Shown here piece after piece: positions 17,399-25,308 of a stretch of DNA of 64,000 bases (position 1 is the stretch's first letter; each line of letters begins with the position of its first letter). The stretch is from Stenotrophomonas sp. UBA2124 (GTDB taxonomy: Bacteria > Pseudomonadota > Gammaproteobacteria > Xanthomonadales > Xanthomonadaceae). Location of the stretch: positions 62,001-126,000 of the forward strand of contig DCXY01000024.1 of assembly GCA_002329155.1 (NCBI GenBank), given 5' to 3'. The notes under the pieces were generated by a model. That model worked only from the letters and a program-made list of their open reading frames with translations, made no database searches and was not told the DNA's origin. The position numbers and the translations under genes are program-made.

Positions 17399-17827
17399 CT
17401 ACACACCGTCCCCGATCAAGCCGGCTTCACGCATCAGCTTGTGCTCGTCCTCGTGCGATATCCAGAACGCCACGCGCGGGCCACCACCTGCGTCGAACAG
17501 AAAATAGGTGATGGCAAAACGGAATTCCTGCAGATCGCCGGGCTGCTTCTCGAAATCCATCTGCCAATGCACCTTGGCCATGGTGTAGTGCGCGTCCAGT
17601 GCAGTGGGCTCCACCTTCAGCACACGCGCGCATCTGAAACCCAGCTGCTGGAAGAACGCCTTGCGCTGGACAAAGGCATCGCGCCACGCGCCGTCGTTGC
17701 GGGCGCAGGCCACGCCATTCGGGTCGCCACCCATGAACTGATCCGTGTACAACGAACTCATCAGCGCCGGATCAAACGTATTGGCGCCCCGCTCGTAGCG
17801 GGCGAAGAAGGCTTCAATCTTCGTCAT
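17399..17827 (-). CDS. NTF2/SnoaL-like protein
   Basis: 142 aa. The N-terminal EAFFARYERGANTFDPALMS followed by YTDQFMGGDP is the usual opening of SnoaL/NTF2-like cone-fold proteins. Late strands YTMAKVHWQMDFE and FRFAITYFLFDAG fit the same fold. Probably a small-ligand-binding or isomerase-like protein; function unknown. Its start overlaps the preceding membrane-protein gene by 14 nt, so the pair is co-transcribed. Confidence 0.65.
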   Translation of the reverse strand: MTKIEAFFARYERGANTFDPALMSSLYTDQFMGGDPNGVACARNDGAWRDAFVQRKAFFQQLGFRCARVLKVEPTALDAHYTMAKVHWQMDFEKQPGDLQEFRFAITYFLFDAGGGPRVAFWISHEDEHKLMREAGLIGDGV

Positions 17828-18182
17828 GCGTAGTAGTCTGCGCCGTTGAGCGGCCCGGCTTCAGGGGCATGCTCTGGAAGCGTTCGGCCGCCAGCATCAG
17901 CCAGGTTGCCAGGACCAGTGCTATGAGGGTGAACAGGCCTGCCAGAACCAGCGCAAGCATCGGCATGCGCAGGCCCAGCAGGCCAAACCCCAGCGACAGA
18001 ACAGGCAGAATCGCCAAGCGCCGGCCGGCCCAGGCATGCATCGCCGGGGCGTCGGCCACCTTGGCATAGTCCACGGAATTCAGTATGCGGCTGTTGCCGG
18101 CAAACCCTACCGCCCCCGCCACAATGGCAAGGATGGGTGTGGCCGCAAGCAGAACCACGGCCAGCATTCTGAAGCCTTCCAT
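17814..18182 (-). CDS. Three-helix membrane protein, unknown function
   Basis: 122 aa from ATG at 18182 (MEGFRMLAVV). An N-terminal hydrophobic segment is followed by a short loop and two further helices (about 53-72 and 76-96), then a polar tail. The layout resembles small DUF3784/SdpI-type membrane proteins but I cannot assign it. It overlaps the NTF2-like gene. Confidence 0.6.
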   Translation of the reverse strand: MEGFRMLAVVLLAATPILAIVAGAVGFAGNSRILNSVDYAKVADAPAMHAWAGRRLAILPVLSLGFGLLGLRMPMLALVLAGLFTLIALVLATWLMLAAERFQSMPLKPGRSTAQTTTHDED

Positions 18183-18262
18183 CAGTCGTCCCCCATGATC
18201 TGCAGGTGCCGTGCAATGCCAAGCCAACCATGGCAGCCGCAGCCTCCATCACCGCGGAGCCA

Positions 18263-18913
18263 CTATTGCTCCGGTGCCCGGTAGGCCACTTTGCCATCCT
18301 TGCCCAGGATTTCCATATAGGCCTCACCCTCGCGGGTTACCCGCAGCTGGATACGCGGCCTGCCCTGCGCGTCGGACAGCACCACCTCCGCGTTCTGCTC
18401 CGGGTTCATGATCTTGATGCGGTTGAAGCTCTCCCTGATCGCCTGCTCGTGTGGCATGTCCGCAGGCGGCGGGTCGTTGATCATCAGCGCGGCGAAGCCG
18501 GAGCCATCGGGCTTCTGCTGGGTGAAGAAGCCACCGGCCTCCTGCTTGCTGTAGTCGAATATCAGCGCGGTCATCTCGCCATTGCCGGTCTTGGCGCGCG
18601 GCAGCAGGCCGCCGTATTCGTGCTCGGCTTCGTCATAGAACAGGATGGCCGGTGCCACGAAATTGCGCCCGCCCGGCTTGTTGTCGGTGGGGCCGCCAGC
18701 TCCGGGCATGTGCTGCGGCCCGGTGAGCACCATGCGGGTCTTTCCGGCGGCATCCACAATGTCGATGCGTTCGGCGCGCAGCGTGTTGAACGACGCGGCC
18801 GTGTCACTCTGCCGCGCGCCCATCAGCAGCGCGGCAGCCACCGCCAGTGTGGTCAGCCCAGCATAGATCTTGAGGGCGCGGACTTCGCGTTGCAGGCTTT
18901 CAATCGAGCTCAC
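18263..18913 (-). CDS. Membrane-anchored hypothetical protein
   Basis: 216 aa. A coiled-coil-prone N-terminus (MSSIESLQREVRALKIY) and one transmembrane helix (about 18-34) are followed by an extracytoplasmic domain of about 180 residues. This has two similar beta motifs, RIDIVDAAGKTRMVLTG and VVLSDAQGRPRIQLRV, suggesting an internally repeated beta fold. I do not recognise a named family. Confidence 0.6.
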   Translation of the reverse strand: MSSIESLQREVRALKIYAGLTTLAVAAALLMGARQSDTAASFNTLRAERIDIVDAAGKTRMVLTGPQHMPGAGGPTDNKPGGRNFVAPAILFYDEAEHEYGGLLPRAKTGNGEMTALIFDYSKQEAGGFFTQQKPDGSGFAALMINDPPPADMPHEQAIRESFNRIKIMNPEQNAEVVLSDAQGRPRIQLRVTREGEAYMEILGKDGKVAYRAPEQ

Positions 18914-18958
18914 GGTGACTTCCTCCGTTCCAGTTCGTGTTGTGGGCGCGGTTTCAAG

Positions 18959-19645
18959 TCAGCGGCCACACTCGGGCACCAGCAGCTTGTAGCCAATGCT
19001 GATGCTGGAAATGGTGACGTTGCGGAAGGCCTCACGGGCAATGGCGTCGTACTTGTTGGGGCCACAGTTGAATCTGGCCTGGCTTACCCACTCCGTGCCT
19101 TCGGCCTGCTCCATCGCCTGCTGCCAGGCATCGGCGGCGGCAAGCGCCGGGCCCTCCACCTGTGCAGCCTCAAGCATGATCTCCAGGCCCATCTCCGCAC
19201 GCGAGCCCTGCCATAGTTCCTGCACCACCGGATCGGCGGCATTGCCACACTGTGTCAGGCAGTCGGCCATGTAGCGGCCCGAGTTGCGGGTGGCTTCATC
19301 AAAGCTGCCAAAGGTCAGCTGGTGTACGGGCGGCAGTTCAGCGCCCAGGCTGGGTACGAACGGCGTGAGGTTGAAGCTGCAGCTGGGGCTTACATCCATC
19401 CGCAGCCACGCTATCGTGCCCTTGGAGACGCGCGCGGTGATCTCGCAGCCATCCACCTTGTAGATGTTGGTATCGCTGTAACTATTGCGTGCCGGGCCGG
19501 CGACCTGCTCGAAGTAGGCAAGATTGGCGCCGATCATCTCCGGGTCGAAGATGCGTGCAACCCTGTTGTCCGCCGCATGCGCTGACATGCTGGGCAGGGT
19601 GGCAGCGAGAGTCGCCACGAGGGCGAAGAGCTTGCAGGGCTTCAT
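18959..19645 (-). CDS. Exported hypothetical protein
   Basis: 228 aa with a Sec signal ending in SAHAAD and a strong AAGGAGAT ribosome binding site for the ATG at 19645. The mature protein has at least seven cysteines spread through its length, consistent with disulfide bonds in the periplasm. The C-terminus (NVTISSISIGYKLLVPECG) looks like a strand pair. Family not recognised. Confidence 0.65.
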   Translation of the reverse strand: MKPCKLFALVATLAATLPSMSAHAADNRVARIFDPEMIGANLAYFEQVAGPARNSYSDTNIYKVDGCEITARVSKGTIAWLRMDVSPSCSFNLTPFVPSLGAELPPVHQLTFGSFDEATRNSGRYMADCLTQCGNAADPVVQELWQGSRAEMGLEIMLEAAQVEGPALAAADAWQQAMEQAEGTEWVSQARFNCGPNKYDAIAREAFRNVTISSISIGYKLLVPECGR

Positions 19646-19955
19646 CTGATCTCCTTGCATGGCGCGTGTGGTTGGTCAGGCCGGCGGTGCCTGCATGATG
19701 TAACAAACACGGCGGGCCGTATGCGTGAAGCCGGATCACTCGTCTTCAAACATCACAAGGTGCATTACGGCATGTTCCGAATCCAGCGGTTGTTGGGCAC
19801 ATGCCACCGGAACCGGCTGCGGCGAGTACCGATGCCGCCCCATCTACCTGCTACGGCGCGTAGCGCCCCATGGCTGTATGCGGTGGTTGCAGCAACCGCG
19901 CATCAATGTGCGTGTTGGGCTGCTTCAGTGAAGGCGCGTGCAAGGAAGCCATGCC
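19646..19955. other. Intergenic spacer without a recognisable gene
   Basis: About 310 bp between the exported protein gene and the excalibur-domain gene. Base composition is like its surroundings. I see no open frame with a ribosome binding site, no tRNA-like structure and no REP palindrome. Confidence 0.5.
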
Positions 19956-20315
19956 TCAACGGCGGCCACGGTAGGGCTCGCAGCCTATGCCGTCGTTGTC
20001 CCGGTCCAGATGGCTGCCGTAGCCCGGATCACCCCGGTGTACCGGAGCCGCGCCGGCCGCGCGTGCCTCGTCACAGTTCCGGAAGGGCTGCGCCGTAGCG
20101 GGCGAAAGCCGCTGTGGCGTGAGGCGGGATGGGGCGGCTCTGCCTGCAGGCGGCTTATGCGCGGGTGGTGGCGGGGTTCCGCGGTGGCAGTGATAGTCGC
20201 CGGTCCTGCGGTTGGTGTGGCAACCGTTCTTGTCGAGCCCACCACTATGCGATTGAGCGGAGCCGCTCAATATCAGCGCCAACATGGCAAGGGCAATCCT
20301 GAGCCTCTGTCCCAC
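19956..20315 (-). CDS. Excalibur calcium-binding domain protein, exported
   Basis: 119 aa from GTG at 20315, which follows AGGGGG. A short signal peptide (ALAMLALILSGSAQS) precedes a CHTNRRTGDYHCH motif (a YHCH-type metal-binding segment). A proline-rich linker then leads to a C-terminal excalibur domain: FRNCDEARAAGAAP and the EF-hand-like DRDNDGIGCEP. The layout matches secreted proteins, often beside nucleases, that bind Ca2+. Longer in-frame extensions lack a start signal. Confidence 0.75.
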   Translation of the reverse strand: MGQRLRIALAMLALILSGSAQSHSGGLDKNGCHTNRRTGDYHCHRGTPPPPAHKPPAGRAAPSRLTPQRLSPATAQPFRNCDEARAAGAAPVHRGDPGYGSHLDRDNDGIGCEPYRGRR

Positions 20316-20508
20316 ACAGCCCCCTGCTGTGCCGATGAAACCGCAATGGAAGCCCCGTGTATGGGGCAGCGCGATGGAACACCTGGCCAGGTACCGTGGC
20401 CGGGCAGGAGTCCGTTCGCGCAGCAGCATAGGGCACTACCACGGCCATGTCGCGGCGGCTGCCATGCTGCGCCGCAGCGGAAACAGGCGCGGCTTCAGGC
20501 CTGTGCCC

Positions 20509-20760
20509 TCAGCCGCACTTTCCCATCAGGTACAGGGCCAGCAATGGCGCAAGATTGAACAGCAGTATCCCGATCTTGTAGACGGCCATGCCGCTGTAGT
20601 GGATCGCGTTGAAGGTGCCGTCAGCAAGATGGAACCAGCGGCCATGGAGCCGGCGTAAGCTGCCGCCGGCGAACACGAACGCCAGGAACCAGACGATCAG
20701 CACCGCATAGTTCACCGCAAGCGAATACAACAGGAAATGGCACACCAGATCGTGGCGCAT
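20509..20760 (-). CDS. DUF6868-type small membrane protein
   Basis: 83 aa with two transmembrane segments (about 8-30 and 58-78) around the conserved loop LHGRWFHLADGTFNAIHYSG, a pattern I associate with DUF6868. Function unknown. It follows the 93-aa membrane protein gene in the same direction. Confidence 0.65.
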   Translation of the reverse strand: MRHDLVCHFLLYSLAVNYAVLIVWFLAFVFAGGSLRRLHGRWFHLADGTFNAIHYSGMAVYKIGILLFNLAPLLALYLMGKCG

Positions 20761-20796
20761 GAAACGCCCTTCAGCTGTAGTGGTTTGGATGAACCG

Positions 20797-21078
20797 TCAG
20801 TGTTCGACTGACCAGACAACCACACTCGCAACAATAAGCAACAGGGCAGCACCCAGCACAACCGGCCCAATCCGGTGGTGGCAGTTAAAGCGGGGCCGCT
20901 GCGCGGCAAGCGCGGGGTTGTAGGCAAACAGGGCACCCATGGTGAGCCAGCCTGCGGCGCCCAGCCAACCTGAAAGGCCCGGAAACCTGCTGGTCGATGC
21001 CAGCGCCACCAGCGCAAACCCGGCCGCAAACCAAAGATGAAGGTTCTCACCCATGCGCTGACTTATCCGCCTGGACAT
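20797..21078 (-). CDS. Small membrane protein
   Basis: 93 aa from ATG at 21078 (MSRRISQRMG), placed after AAGGA. Three hydrophobic stretches (about 13-27, 35-52, 72-88). No family recognised. A longer frame upstream overlaps the neighbouring gene and is unlikely to be translated. Confidence 0.55.
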   Translation of the reverse strand: MSRRISQRMGENLHLWFAAGFALVALASTSRFPGLSGWLGAAGWLTMGALFAYNPALAAQRPRFNCHHRIGPVVLGAALLLIVASVVVWSVEH

Positions 21079-21164
21079 CGTTTTTCCTTGCATGCTGTTG
21101 ATCCTGTGCGGTGTTGCAAGCAGGGCCAGGCCGGGCACGCAGCGGCACAGGCAGGGTGGAACTG

Positions 21165-21539
21165 TCAGGCGCCTTTGCCGGCCCGCATTCCGGCGTAGCT
21201 GTCCCACGGCGGCAGCCTGTGCCTGCGTGCCACGTGCCGGTAGTGGAGCGCCATGCACAGGCCAAACAGCAGCCCTGCGGCACCAGCGCCGGCAATGACC
21301 AGCCAGGTGGGCAAGCCCTGCCGCGACCACATCAGCACCCACATCAGCAGGCCCCAGAAGACACCAAAGAAGCCGCCCATGGCCAGTACCGTGCGCCAGA
21401 ACCCCATGAACAGCGGCGGCGGAGCATCAATACCCAGCCGCCAGAGCAGTTTCCAGAGCGGTGGTGCAAATACCGAAGGCGCAATACCCAGCATTGCCAG
21501 CTGCGCCTGCGCGGCCTCGCGTTGTTGCGCGTGTGTCAT
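21165..21539 (-). CDS. DUF6404-type membrane protein
   Basis: 124 aa from ATG at 21539 (MTHAQQREAAQ). The N-terminal half has IAPSVFAPPLWKLLWRLGID followed by PPPLFMGF, the pattern of DUF6404, then two transmembrane helices (about 45-65 and 76-96). Function unknown. Neighbours are also small membrane proteins in the same orientation. Confidence 0.65.
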   Translation of the reverse strand: MTHAQQREAAQAQLAMLGIAPSVFAPPLWKLLWRLGIDAPPPLFMGFWRTVLAMGGFFGVFWGLLMWVLMWSRQGLPTWLVIAGAGAAGLLFGLCMALHYRHVARRHRLPPWDSYAGMRAGKGA

Positions 21540-21603
21540 GTGCTGCCTGCTCCCCTGTGCGCGTGCTACAGCCGACCCCGGCCGAAGCGCCTTTGTCTGG
21601 TGT

Positions 21604-21867
21604 CTAGCCCAAGTATCGCACCACAAAGCCAAGCATCACCATGGCAATGCCGGCCATGGACGCATACCGCCCGACCGTGTCACCCGTGGTCAGCTCAAGC
21701 CCGTTGCGGTGGATGCCGTGAGCCATCAGCAGGAAGCCGATGCCGGCGAAAAGGTCGTGGAACTGCCGGCCATGCACCACATAGTCGAAAAGCCGGATCA
21801 CGCCGACAATGATCATGAAAACGAGCAGTACCTTGGCGGCGGCAGGAGGCTTGGGTGATGGGGTCAT
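21604..21867 (-). CDS. Small membrane protein
   Basis: 87 aa with three hydrophobic segments (about 12-30, 40-50, 66-85) and an N-terminal proline-rich cytosolic tail. No family recognised. The start at 21867 has an AGGAAGACGCC ribosome binding site. Confidence 0.55.
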   Translation of the reverse strand: MTPSPKPPAAAKVLLVFMIIVGVIRLFDYVVHGRQFHDLFAGIGFLLMAHGIHRNGLELTTGDTVGRYASMAGIAMVMLGFVVRYLG

Positions 21868-22015
21868 GGCGTCTTCCTGCTCTCATGGCAGAAGGCTGGA
21901 TAGGCAGGGCCGCCAGGGGAGCGGGCAGTGAGGTGCTCGGTCCATGCTCTCAAGCAGGGGCTTGGAGTCTGAGGTGCACAGCCTGATGTGTGGTGCCGGA
22001 ACCACGCCGGGCTAT

Positions 22016-22038
22016 GAAGCGGCGCCGGCTTGAATGAG
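22016..22038 (-). other. Eroded attC remnant (distal end of the array)
   Basis: GAAGCGGCG and CGGCTTGAATGA match the right half of the array's common attC type with one substitution. The left half and both core sites are gone. It marks the decayed 3' edge of the integron, downstream of the lipoprotein gene at 22049-22405. Confidence 0.65.
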
Positions 22039-22048
22039 TCGCCATGTC

Positions 22049-22405
22049 CTACTGGCCTGATACCTCAATCCGAAGCGAGGAGGTGCGATCAGCCAGCTCG
22101 ATGATCTGATCGGCGGTAAGGCCTGCAACCTTGTCCTTGATGCGCCCTATCGTTGGATTCTGAAGCTCAGGGTTGCGCGCCACGTCATACGCACTGTTTG
22201 CACCCTCCAGATTCAGCTTGAGCACCGCCACGGCCAGCTTCTGCTGGTCAGTCAAGGAGCGTCCTTTCATCATGGCGCTATAGGACGTTGCCGCAGTTGC
22301 TTCGCTTGTCGCATCAATGCGTACCAGTTCTCTTGGGGTTGGGGAGCTCGCACATGCGGCCACAAGAAGCAGGTTGATGAGTGAAAGAACCACAGGTCTC
22401 AACAC
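22049..22405 (-). CDS. Putative lipoprotein (DUF6694-like), terminal cassette C23
   Basis: 118 aa starting at GTG 22405 (or TTG 22402), 9-12 nt after AAGGAG; an upstream ATG would place that site inside the coding sequence. Lipobox LLVAAC, then VRIDATSEATAATSYSAM and SLTDQQKLAVAVLKL, resembling DUF6694 lipoproteins. It lies between the last intact attC and an attC remnant, so it is probably the fixed last cassette of the integron. Confidence 0.6.
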   Translation of the reverse strand: MLRPVVLSLINLLLVAACASSPTPRELVRIDATSEATAATSYSAMMKGRSLTDQQKLAVAVLKLNLEGANSAYDVARNPELQNPTIGRIKDKVAGLTADQIIELADRTSSLRIEVSGQ

Positions 22406-22493
22406 TTGGAAAATCTCCTTGTAGGGTAGGGGCGCCTGAGTCATGTTGGAGCTGCGGGGTGGGGGCGATCCATCTGGCAACCCGATTCATACC

Positions 22494-22554
22494 GCATAAC
22501 GCCCGAGTTAAGCCGCGCCGCGAAGCAACGGTCGGCTTGAATGAATTGTTAGCT
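22494..22554 (-). other. attC site of cassette C22
   Basis: Palindromic recombination site with arms GAGTTAAGCCGCGCCGCGAA and GTCGGCTTGAATGAATTG. The right core GTTAGCT departs from GTTRRRY at one position. Confidence 0.85.
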
Positions 22555-22899
22555 GCCAGCGACGTACTCATACACGCAGAGTGGCATGTAGCGGTAAGAC
22601 GACATTGCAAACTCATGGATCTCATAGGTCACCCGAACCGGAATCCCACACCCCAGGCAACAAAAGTCAGTGTAATCCGTCTCCCACGGCACTGGAGGGC
22701 CGGCCGCGGCGTCCAGCGCGGCATGGATACTTGGCGTGAACGGCTTGGGATTTTTGCGGCCGAGCTGGAACCGAGTGGATTCACCACACACGGCGCAGCG
22801 GTACACCGTGGGACTTCCAAAGACGGGACGTTCAGTGAACCGTTCTGGCGAAAGGTTCAGCAGTCGTTCTCCTGGCTCCGTTGCAACTACATTTTCCAT
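22549..22899 (-). CDS. Cassette C22: zinc-finger-like hypothetical protein
   Basis: 116 aa. Two CxxC-type knuckles, CAVCGES (about 35-41) and CCLGCGIP (about 80-87), suggest one bound zinc. The rest is aromatic and beta-rich. Unknown function. It ends inside its own attC, as is common for cassette genes. The lower GC of this and neighbouring cassette genes contrasts with the chromosome. Confidence 0.65.
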   Translation of the reverse strand: MENVVATEPGERLLNLSPERFTERPVFGSPTVYRCAVCGESTRFQLGRKNPKPFTPSIHAALDAAAGPPVPWETDYTDFCCLGCGIPVRVTYEIHEFAMSSYRYMPLCVYEYVAGS

Positions 22900-22902
22900 G
22901 GT

Positions 22903-22964
22903 AGCTAACGCCTGAGTTAAGCCAACGCAGTGAGGCAGCGGTGGGGGTGGGCGATTTGTTGGGT
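22903..22964 (-). other. attC site of cassette C21
   Basis: Left side CTAACGCCTGAGTTAAGCC is canonical and the right core is GTTGGGT. The central palindrome is diverged (GGGGGTGGGCGATTT). Confidence 0.75.
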
Positions 22965-22965
22965 C

Positions 22966-23286
22966 TCAGGCTGCGTCTGGATCAGCAAGGGTTCCGGTGC
23001 CATTCTTGAAGTATCTCAACCAGATGTCATCGAACTCTTCGCCCCAGCCACGGACCCCGAAAGTTACGGCAGGGAAGTTCTTTGACATTGGCAAAAATTT
23101 CTCTTCGATGTGGCAGAGGTAGCCAGGGAACTCCACGGTATTGCCGGCTAGAGCGAGTCGCAGGTTCTCAATATCTAGTGAATCCCAACTCTGGCCGGCG
23201 ACCCAATCAAGCACCTCTTTAATGAATTGCTCATCCCCTGTTTCCTGGCCCCAGAATACCAGCTCGATTTTCGTGTAATAGCTCAC
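22966..23286 (-). CDS. Cassette C21: hypothetical protein
   Basis: 106 aa, acidic, starting MSYYTKIELVFWGQETG. Alternating short strands and helices with the conserved-looking ending FGVRGWGEEFDDIWLRYF. No family recognised; this type of small acidic cytosolic protein often turns out to be an immunity or anti-toxin-like cassette product. The reading frame is intact. Confidence 0.6.
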   Translation of the reverse strand: MSYYTKIELVFWGQETGDEQFIKEVLDWVAGQSWDSLDIENLRLALAGNTVEFPGYLCHIEEKFLPMSKNFPAVTFGVRGWGEEFDDIWLRYFKNGTGTLADPDAA

Positions 23287-23306
23287 AATGTGCTCTCTCT
23301 AATCAT

Positions 23307-23368
23307 GCATAAAGCCAGAAGTAAGCGGCTGCCACGAAGTGACAGTCGGCTTAAATGAATTGTTAGCC
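23307..23368 (-). other. attC site of cassette C20 (degenerate left core)
   Basis: Right side CGGCTTAAATGAATTGTTAGCC is nearly canonical, but the left core reads GCATAAA instead of RYYYAAC. Recombination at this site may be impaired. Confidence 0.75.
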
Positions 23369-23782
23369 GTCAACCAGAGCGCGGAACTGGCTGACGATCT
23401 TCGGCAACTCCGTAGGCTCCAACTCGAAGCCGCCGGATACCTTTGTGGGCCAGTAAGTTGGGCCGCTGTACTGATGGCGTTGAAGGGAGACCTCTGCAAC
23501 CAAGTGCCCGGAGTTGTCTCGTGATCGTAGCTTGAAAACAAACTCGTCGGGGCTGGCGCTTTGTAGTAAGACCTCGCCTGAGCGAGTGCGCTCTAGGGAA
23601 GTTAGCCTCTCAACGAACTGAGCTAGGACTGGTTGTTCCAAGCAAACGGAGTCGTATGTGCCACGGAACGCGCCCAAGGTCACACTGACTTGGACGCGTA
23701 GGTCGCCCTCGTTTGGTGTGCCCGGCGCCGCTCTTTCAAGTACAACAAGATCTGTATGTTCTGTTTCAGTGCCGATGCGCAT
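23363..23782 (-). CDS. Cassette C20: WapI/DUF6228-like possible immunity protein
   Basis: 139 aa. Strand-rich protein with the layout GAFRGTYDSVCLEQPVLAQF, then FVERLTSLERTRSGEVLL, then FKLRSRDNSGHLVAEVSLQ, ending in a helix (ELPKIVSQFRALV). This matches the pattern I remember for WapI-family/DUF6228 immunity proteins that protect against contact-delivered toxins. No toxin gene is next to it. Assignment rests on pattern memory only. Confidence 0.5.
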   Translation of the reverse strand: MRIGTETEHTDLVVLERAAPGTPNEGDLRVQVSVTLGAFRGTYDSVCLEQPVLAQFVERLTSLERTRSGEVLLQSASPDEFVFKLRSRDNSGHLVAEVSLQRHQYSGPTYWPTKVSGGFELEPTELPKIVSQFRALVDG

Positions 23783-23790
23783 GATTTGAC

Positions 23791-23853
23791 GGCTAACGCT
23801 CTGAGTTAAGCCGCTGCCACGAAGTGGCAGTCGACTTGAATGAATTGTTAGGT
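23791..23853 (-). other. attC site of cassette C19
   Basis: GGCTAAC ... GTTAGGT cores, with arms GTTAAGCCGCTGCCACGAAG and TGGCAGTCGACTTGAATG. Confidence 0.9.
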
Positions 23854-24282
23854 CTCACTCCATGGAAGCATGAGCGTAACCATGGATAGCTCACCATCTT
23901 TGAACTCGTAATGAGTGTCGCTTGTCTCGCCTAGAACCTTGAGCCAGCGCCTTGTGTTTGGGGGTGTTTGGTACGGTAGGCCAGAATGCTTACATGCCTG
24001 CTCGGCGGCACCAAAGGTTGCGTATATGGGTACGCCGATCTCAGCTTGATCAATTGGGTCGAAGCCACTTGCTGGCTCGATGTAGCAAAAGATCGTTTCA
24101 AGAACCTGTTGATCATTAAAGCGAAGCTGGATGCCAGCTTGCTGGATTTCAGCGTAGTAGACGTCGGGAATTCCCTCGTGAGAACGATCGAAGCTGTAAA
24201 TGACATCAACGTCGTACTCGTCGAGAATCTCAACGATGTCGTCGTCTTTTAGATTTTTGCCAAGAAGGGATAGTGCTGTCAT
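23848..24282 (-). CDS. Cassette C19: hypothetical protein
   Basis: 144 aa from ATG at 24282 (MTALSLLGKNLKDDDIVEIL). Acidic, with DEYDVDVIYSFDRSHEGIP and a strand-rich middle (YYAEIQQAGIQLRF). It looks like a single-domain cytosolic protein of the type found opposite secreted toxins, but I cannot name the family. The longer frame upstream runs through attC and is rejected. Confidence 0.6.
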   Translation of the reverse strand: MTALSLLGKNLKDDDIVEILDEYDVDVIYSFDRSHEGIPDVYYAEIQQAGIQLRFNDQQVLETIFCYIEPASGFDPIDQAEIGVPIYATFGAAEQACKHSGLPYQTPPNTRRWLKVLGETSDTHYEFKDGELSMVTLMLPWSET

Positions 24283-24285
24283 GAG

Positions 24286-24347
24286 GCCTAACGCCTGAGT
24301 TAAGCCGACGCTGCGAAGCAGCGGTCGGCTTGGACGAACTGTTAGGC
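24286..24347 (-). other. attC site of cassette C18 (type shared by ORF-less cassettes)
   Basis: GCCTAAC and GTTAGGC cores around the palindrome GACGCTGCGAAGCAGCGGTC. Essentially identical to the sites at 26035, 30670, 31012, 31354 and 32055. Confidence 0.95.
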
Positions 24348-24625
24348 GGGAATGGGCCAGTGAACCATCCCTGGGCCAGCACCGCCTCCCCAACTACGTA
24401 GTGCAAACCGATGGTGCTACAGCTTGCATGACGGGGCTTGCCCGGCGATGCGTGAAGCGCGGAGCCACCGAAGTGACAACAATGATTGCGTGGAACGGGT
24501 AACGCCTGAGCGGGAGTGGTGAGCCGGCCGGCGCACGCGGCGGTGATGACCGCTTGTCGGCGCCGCCCGGTAAACCGCCAGCGATTTGGCCGGAGCCAGA
24601 ACCACTTGCCTGATGTTCTCATACT
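24348..24625 (-). repeat. ORF-less cassette C18 (subfamily alpha)
   Basis: 278 bp without a convincing gene, similar along its full length to the cassette bodies at 31074, 31416 and 32117 and more distantly to those at 26097 and 30732. Contains TAACGCCTGAG at 24500-24510, matching the left arm of attC, which hints at an old fused cassette. Reading frames are not conserved among copies. Confidence 0.8.
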
Positions 24626-24685
24626 GCCTAACGCTTGAAGTAATCCACGTCGCGACGCATCGTCGGACTGAATGAATTGTTAGAC
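24626..24685 (-). other. attC site of cassette C17
   Basis: GCCTAAC ... GTTAGAC cores with arms GAAGTAATCCACGTCGCGAC and CATCGTCGGACTGAATGAAT. Confidence 0.9.
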
Positions 24686-25231
24686 CTCGGCTGGGAACTC
24701 AAGATAGTGAGTTGGAACAGTGGGCGTAAGCCACACACCATTGGCAGACACGTAGAACTCGTGACCATCGCGTTGCATCTCTGACGCTCTAACGATTAAC
24801 ACAATTGGGTAACCATGGCGTGAGCCAACCTCGATGGCCGTTACCTTTTCCAAGGATAGATGTACGTGTTGGCGAGAACCAGGAAGAAGGCCGTTTTCTC
24901 GAATAGATTTGGAAAACCTGGTGGCGGTGCCGTGATACAGGATGGCGGGAGGATCCTGAGGGAGGAAATTCAGGTCAACCGCAGTCGAGTGCCCCTGATT
25001 GGCCCGAATCCTTTGCCCATCAGAAGTCAGAGCGAACCGCTTCTTATCACTTGTAGCGATAATCTCTAGGATAATGTCATGTGTAAGGCCAGCTCCCTTA
25101 GCATTCGCTAGTTGAATCAGCTCGTCAAGGTTAGCCCAACCTTGGGGATCTAGTGTCAGCCCAATCTCCTCCGGCTTGTGGCGGAGGATGAGGCTGATGA
25201 ATCTGCTTTTTGATTCCAGTTGCTTGGACAT
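24680..25231 (-). CDS. kptA: Cassette C17: RNA 2'-phosphotransferase (Tpt1/KptA)
   Basis: 183 aa, full length for KptA. N-terminal winged-helix part SRFISLILRHKPEEIGLTLD and GWANLDELIQLA; C-terminal ADP-ribosyltransferase-like part with ILYHGTATRF, HVHLSLEKVTAIEVGSRHG and VWLTPTVP. The family removes an internal RNA 2'-phosphate using NAD+, making ADP-ribose cyclic phosphate. In bacteria the natural substrate is uncertain, and repair of damaged or toxin-cleaved RNA is proposed. As a mobile cassette it may offer RNA-damage protection (inference). Confidence 0.9.
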   Translation of the reverse strand: MSKQLESKSRFISLILRHKPEEIGLTLDPQGWANLDELIQLANAKGAGLTHDIILEIIATSDKKRFALTSDGQRIRANQGHSTAVDLNFLPQDPPAILYHGTATRFSKSIRENGLLPGSRQHVHLSLEKVTAIEVGSRHGYPIVLIVRASEMQRDGHEFYVSANGVWLTPTVPTHYLEFPAEV

Positions 25232-25241
25232 TTGATGAGAG

Positions 25242-25301
25242 ATCTAACGCTCGAGTTAAGCCGCGCCGCGAAGCGGTGGCGGCTTGAATGAATTGTTAGG
25301 C
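25242..25301 (-). other. attC site of cassette C16
   Basis: ATCTAAC ... GTTAGGC cores with arms GTTAAGCCGCGCCGCGAAG and CGGCTTGAATGAATT. Confidence 0.9.
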
Positions 25302-25308
25302 GGAGTAC

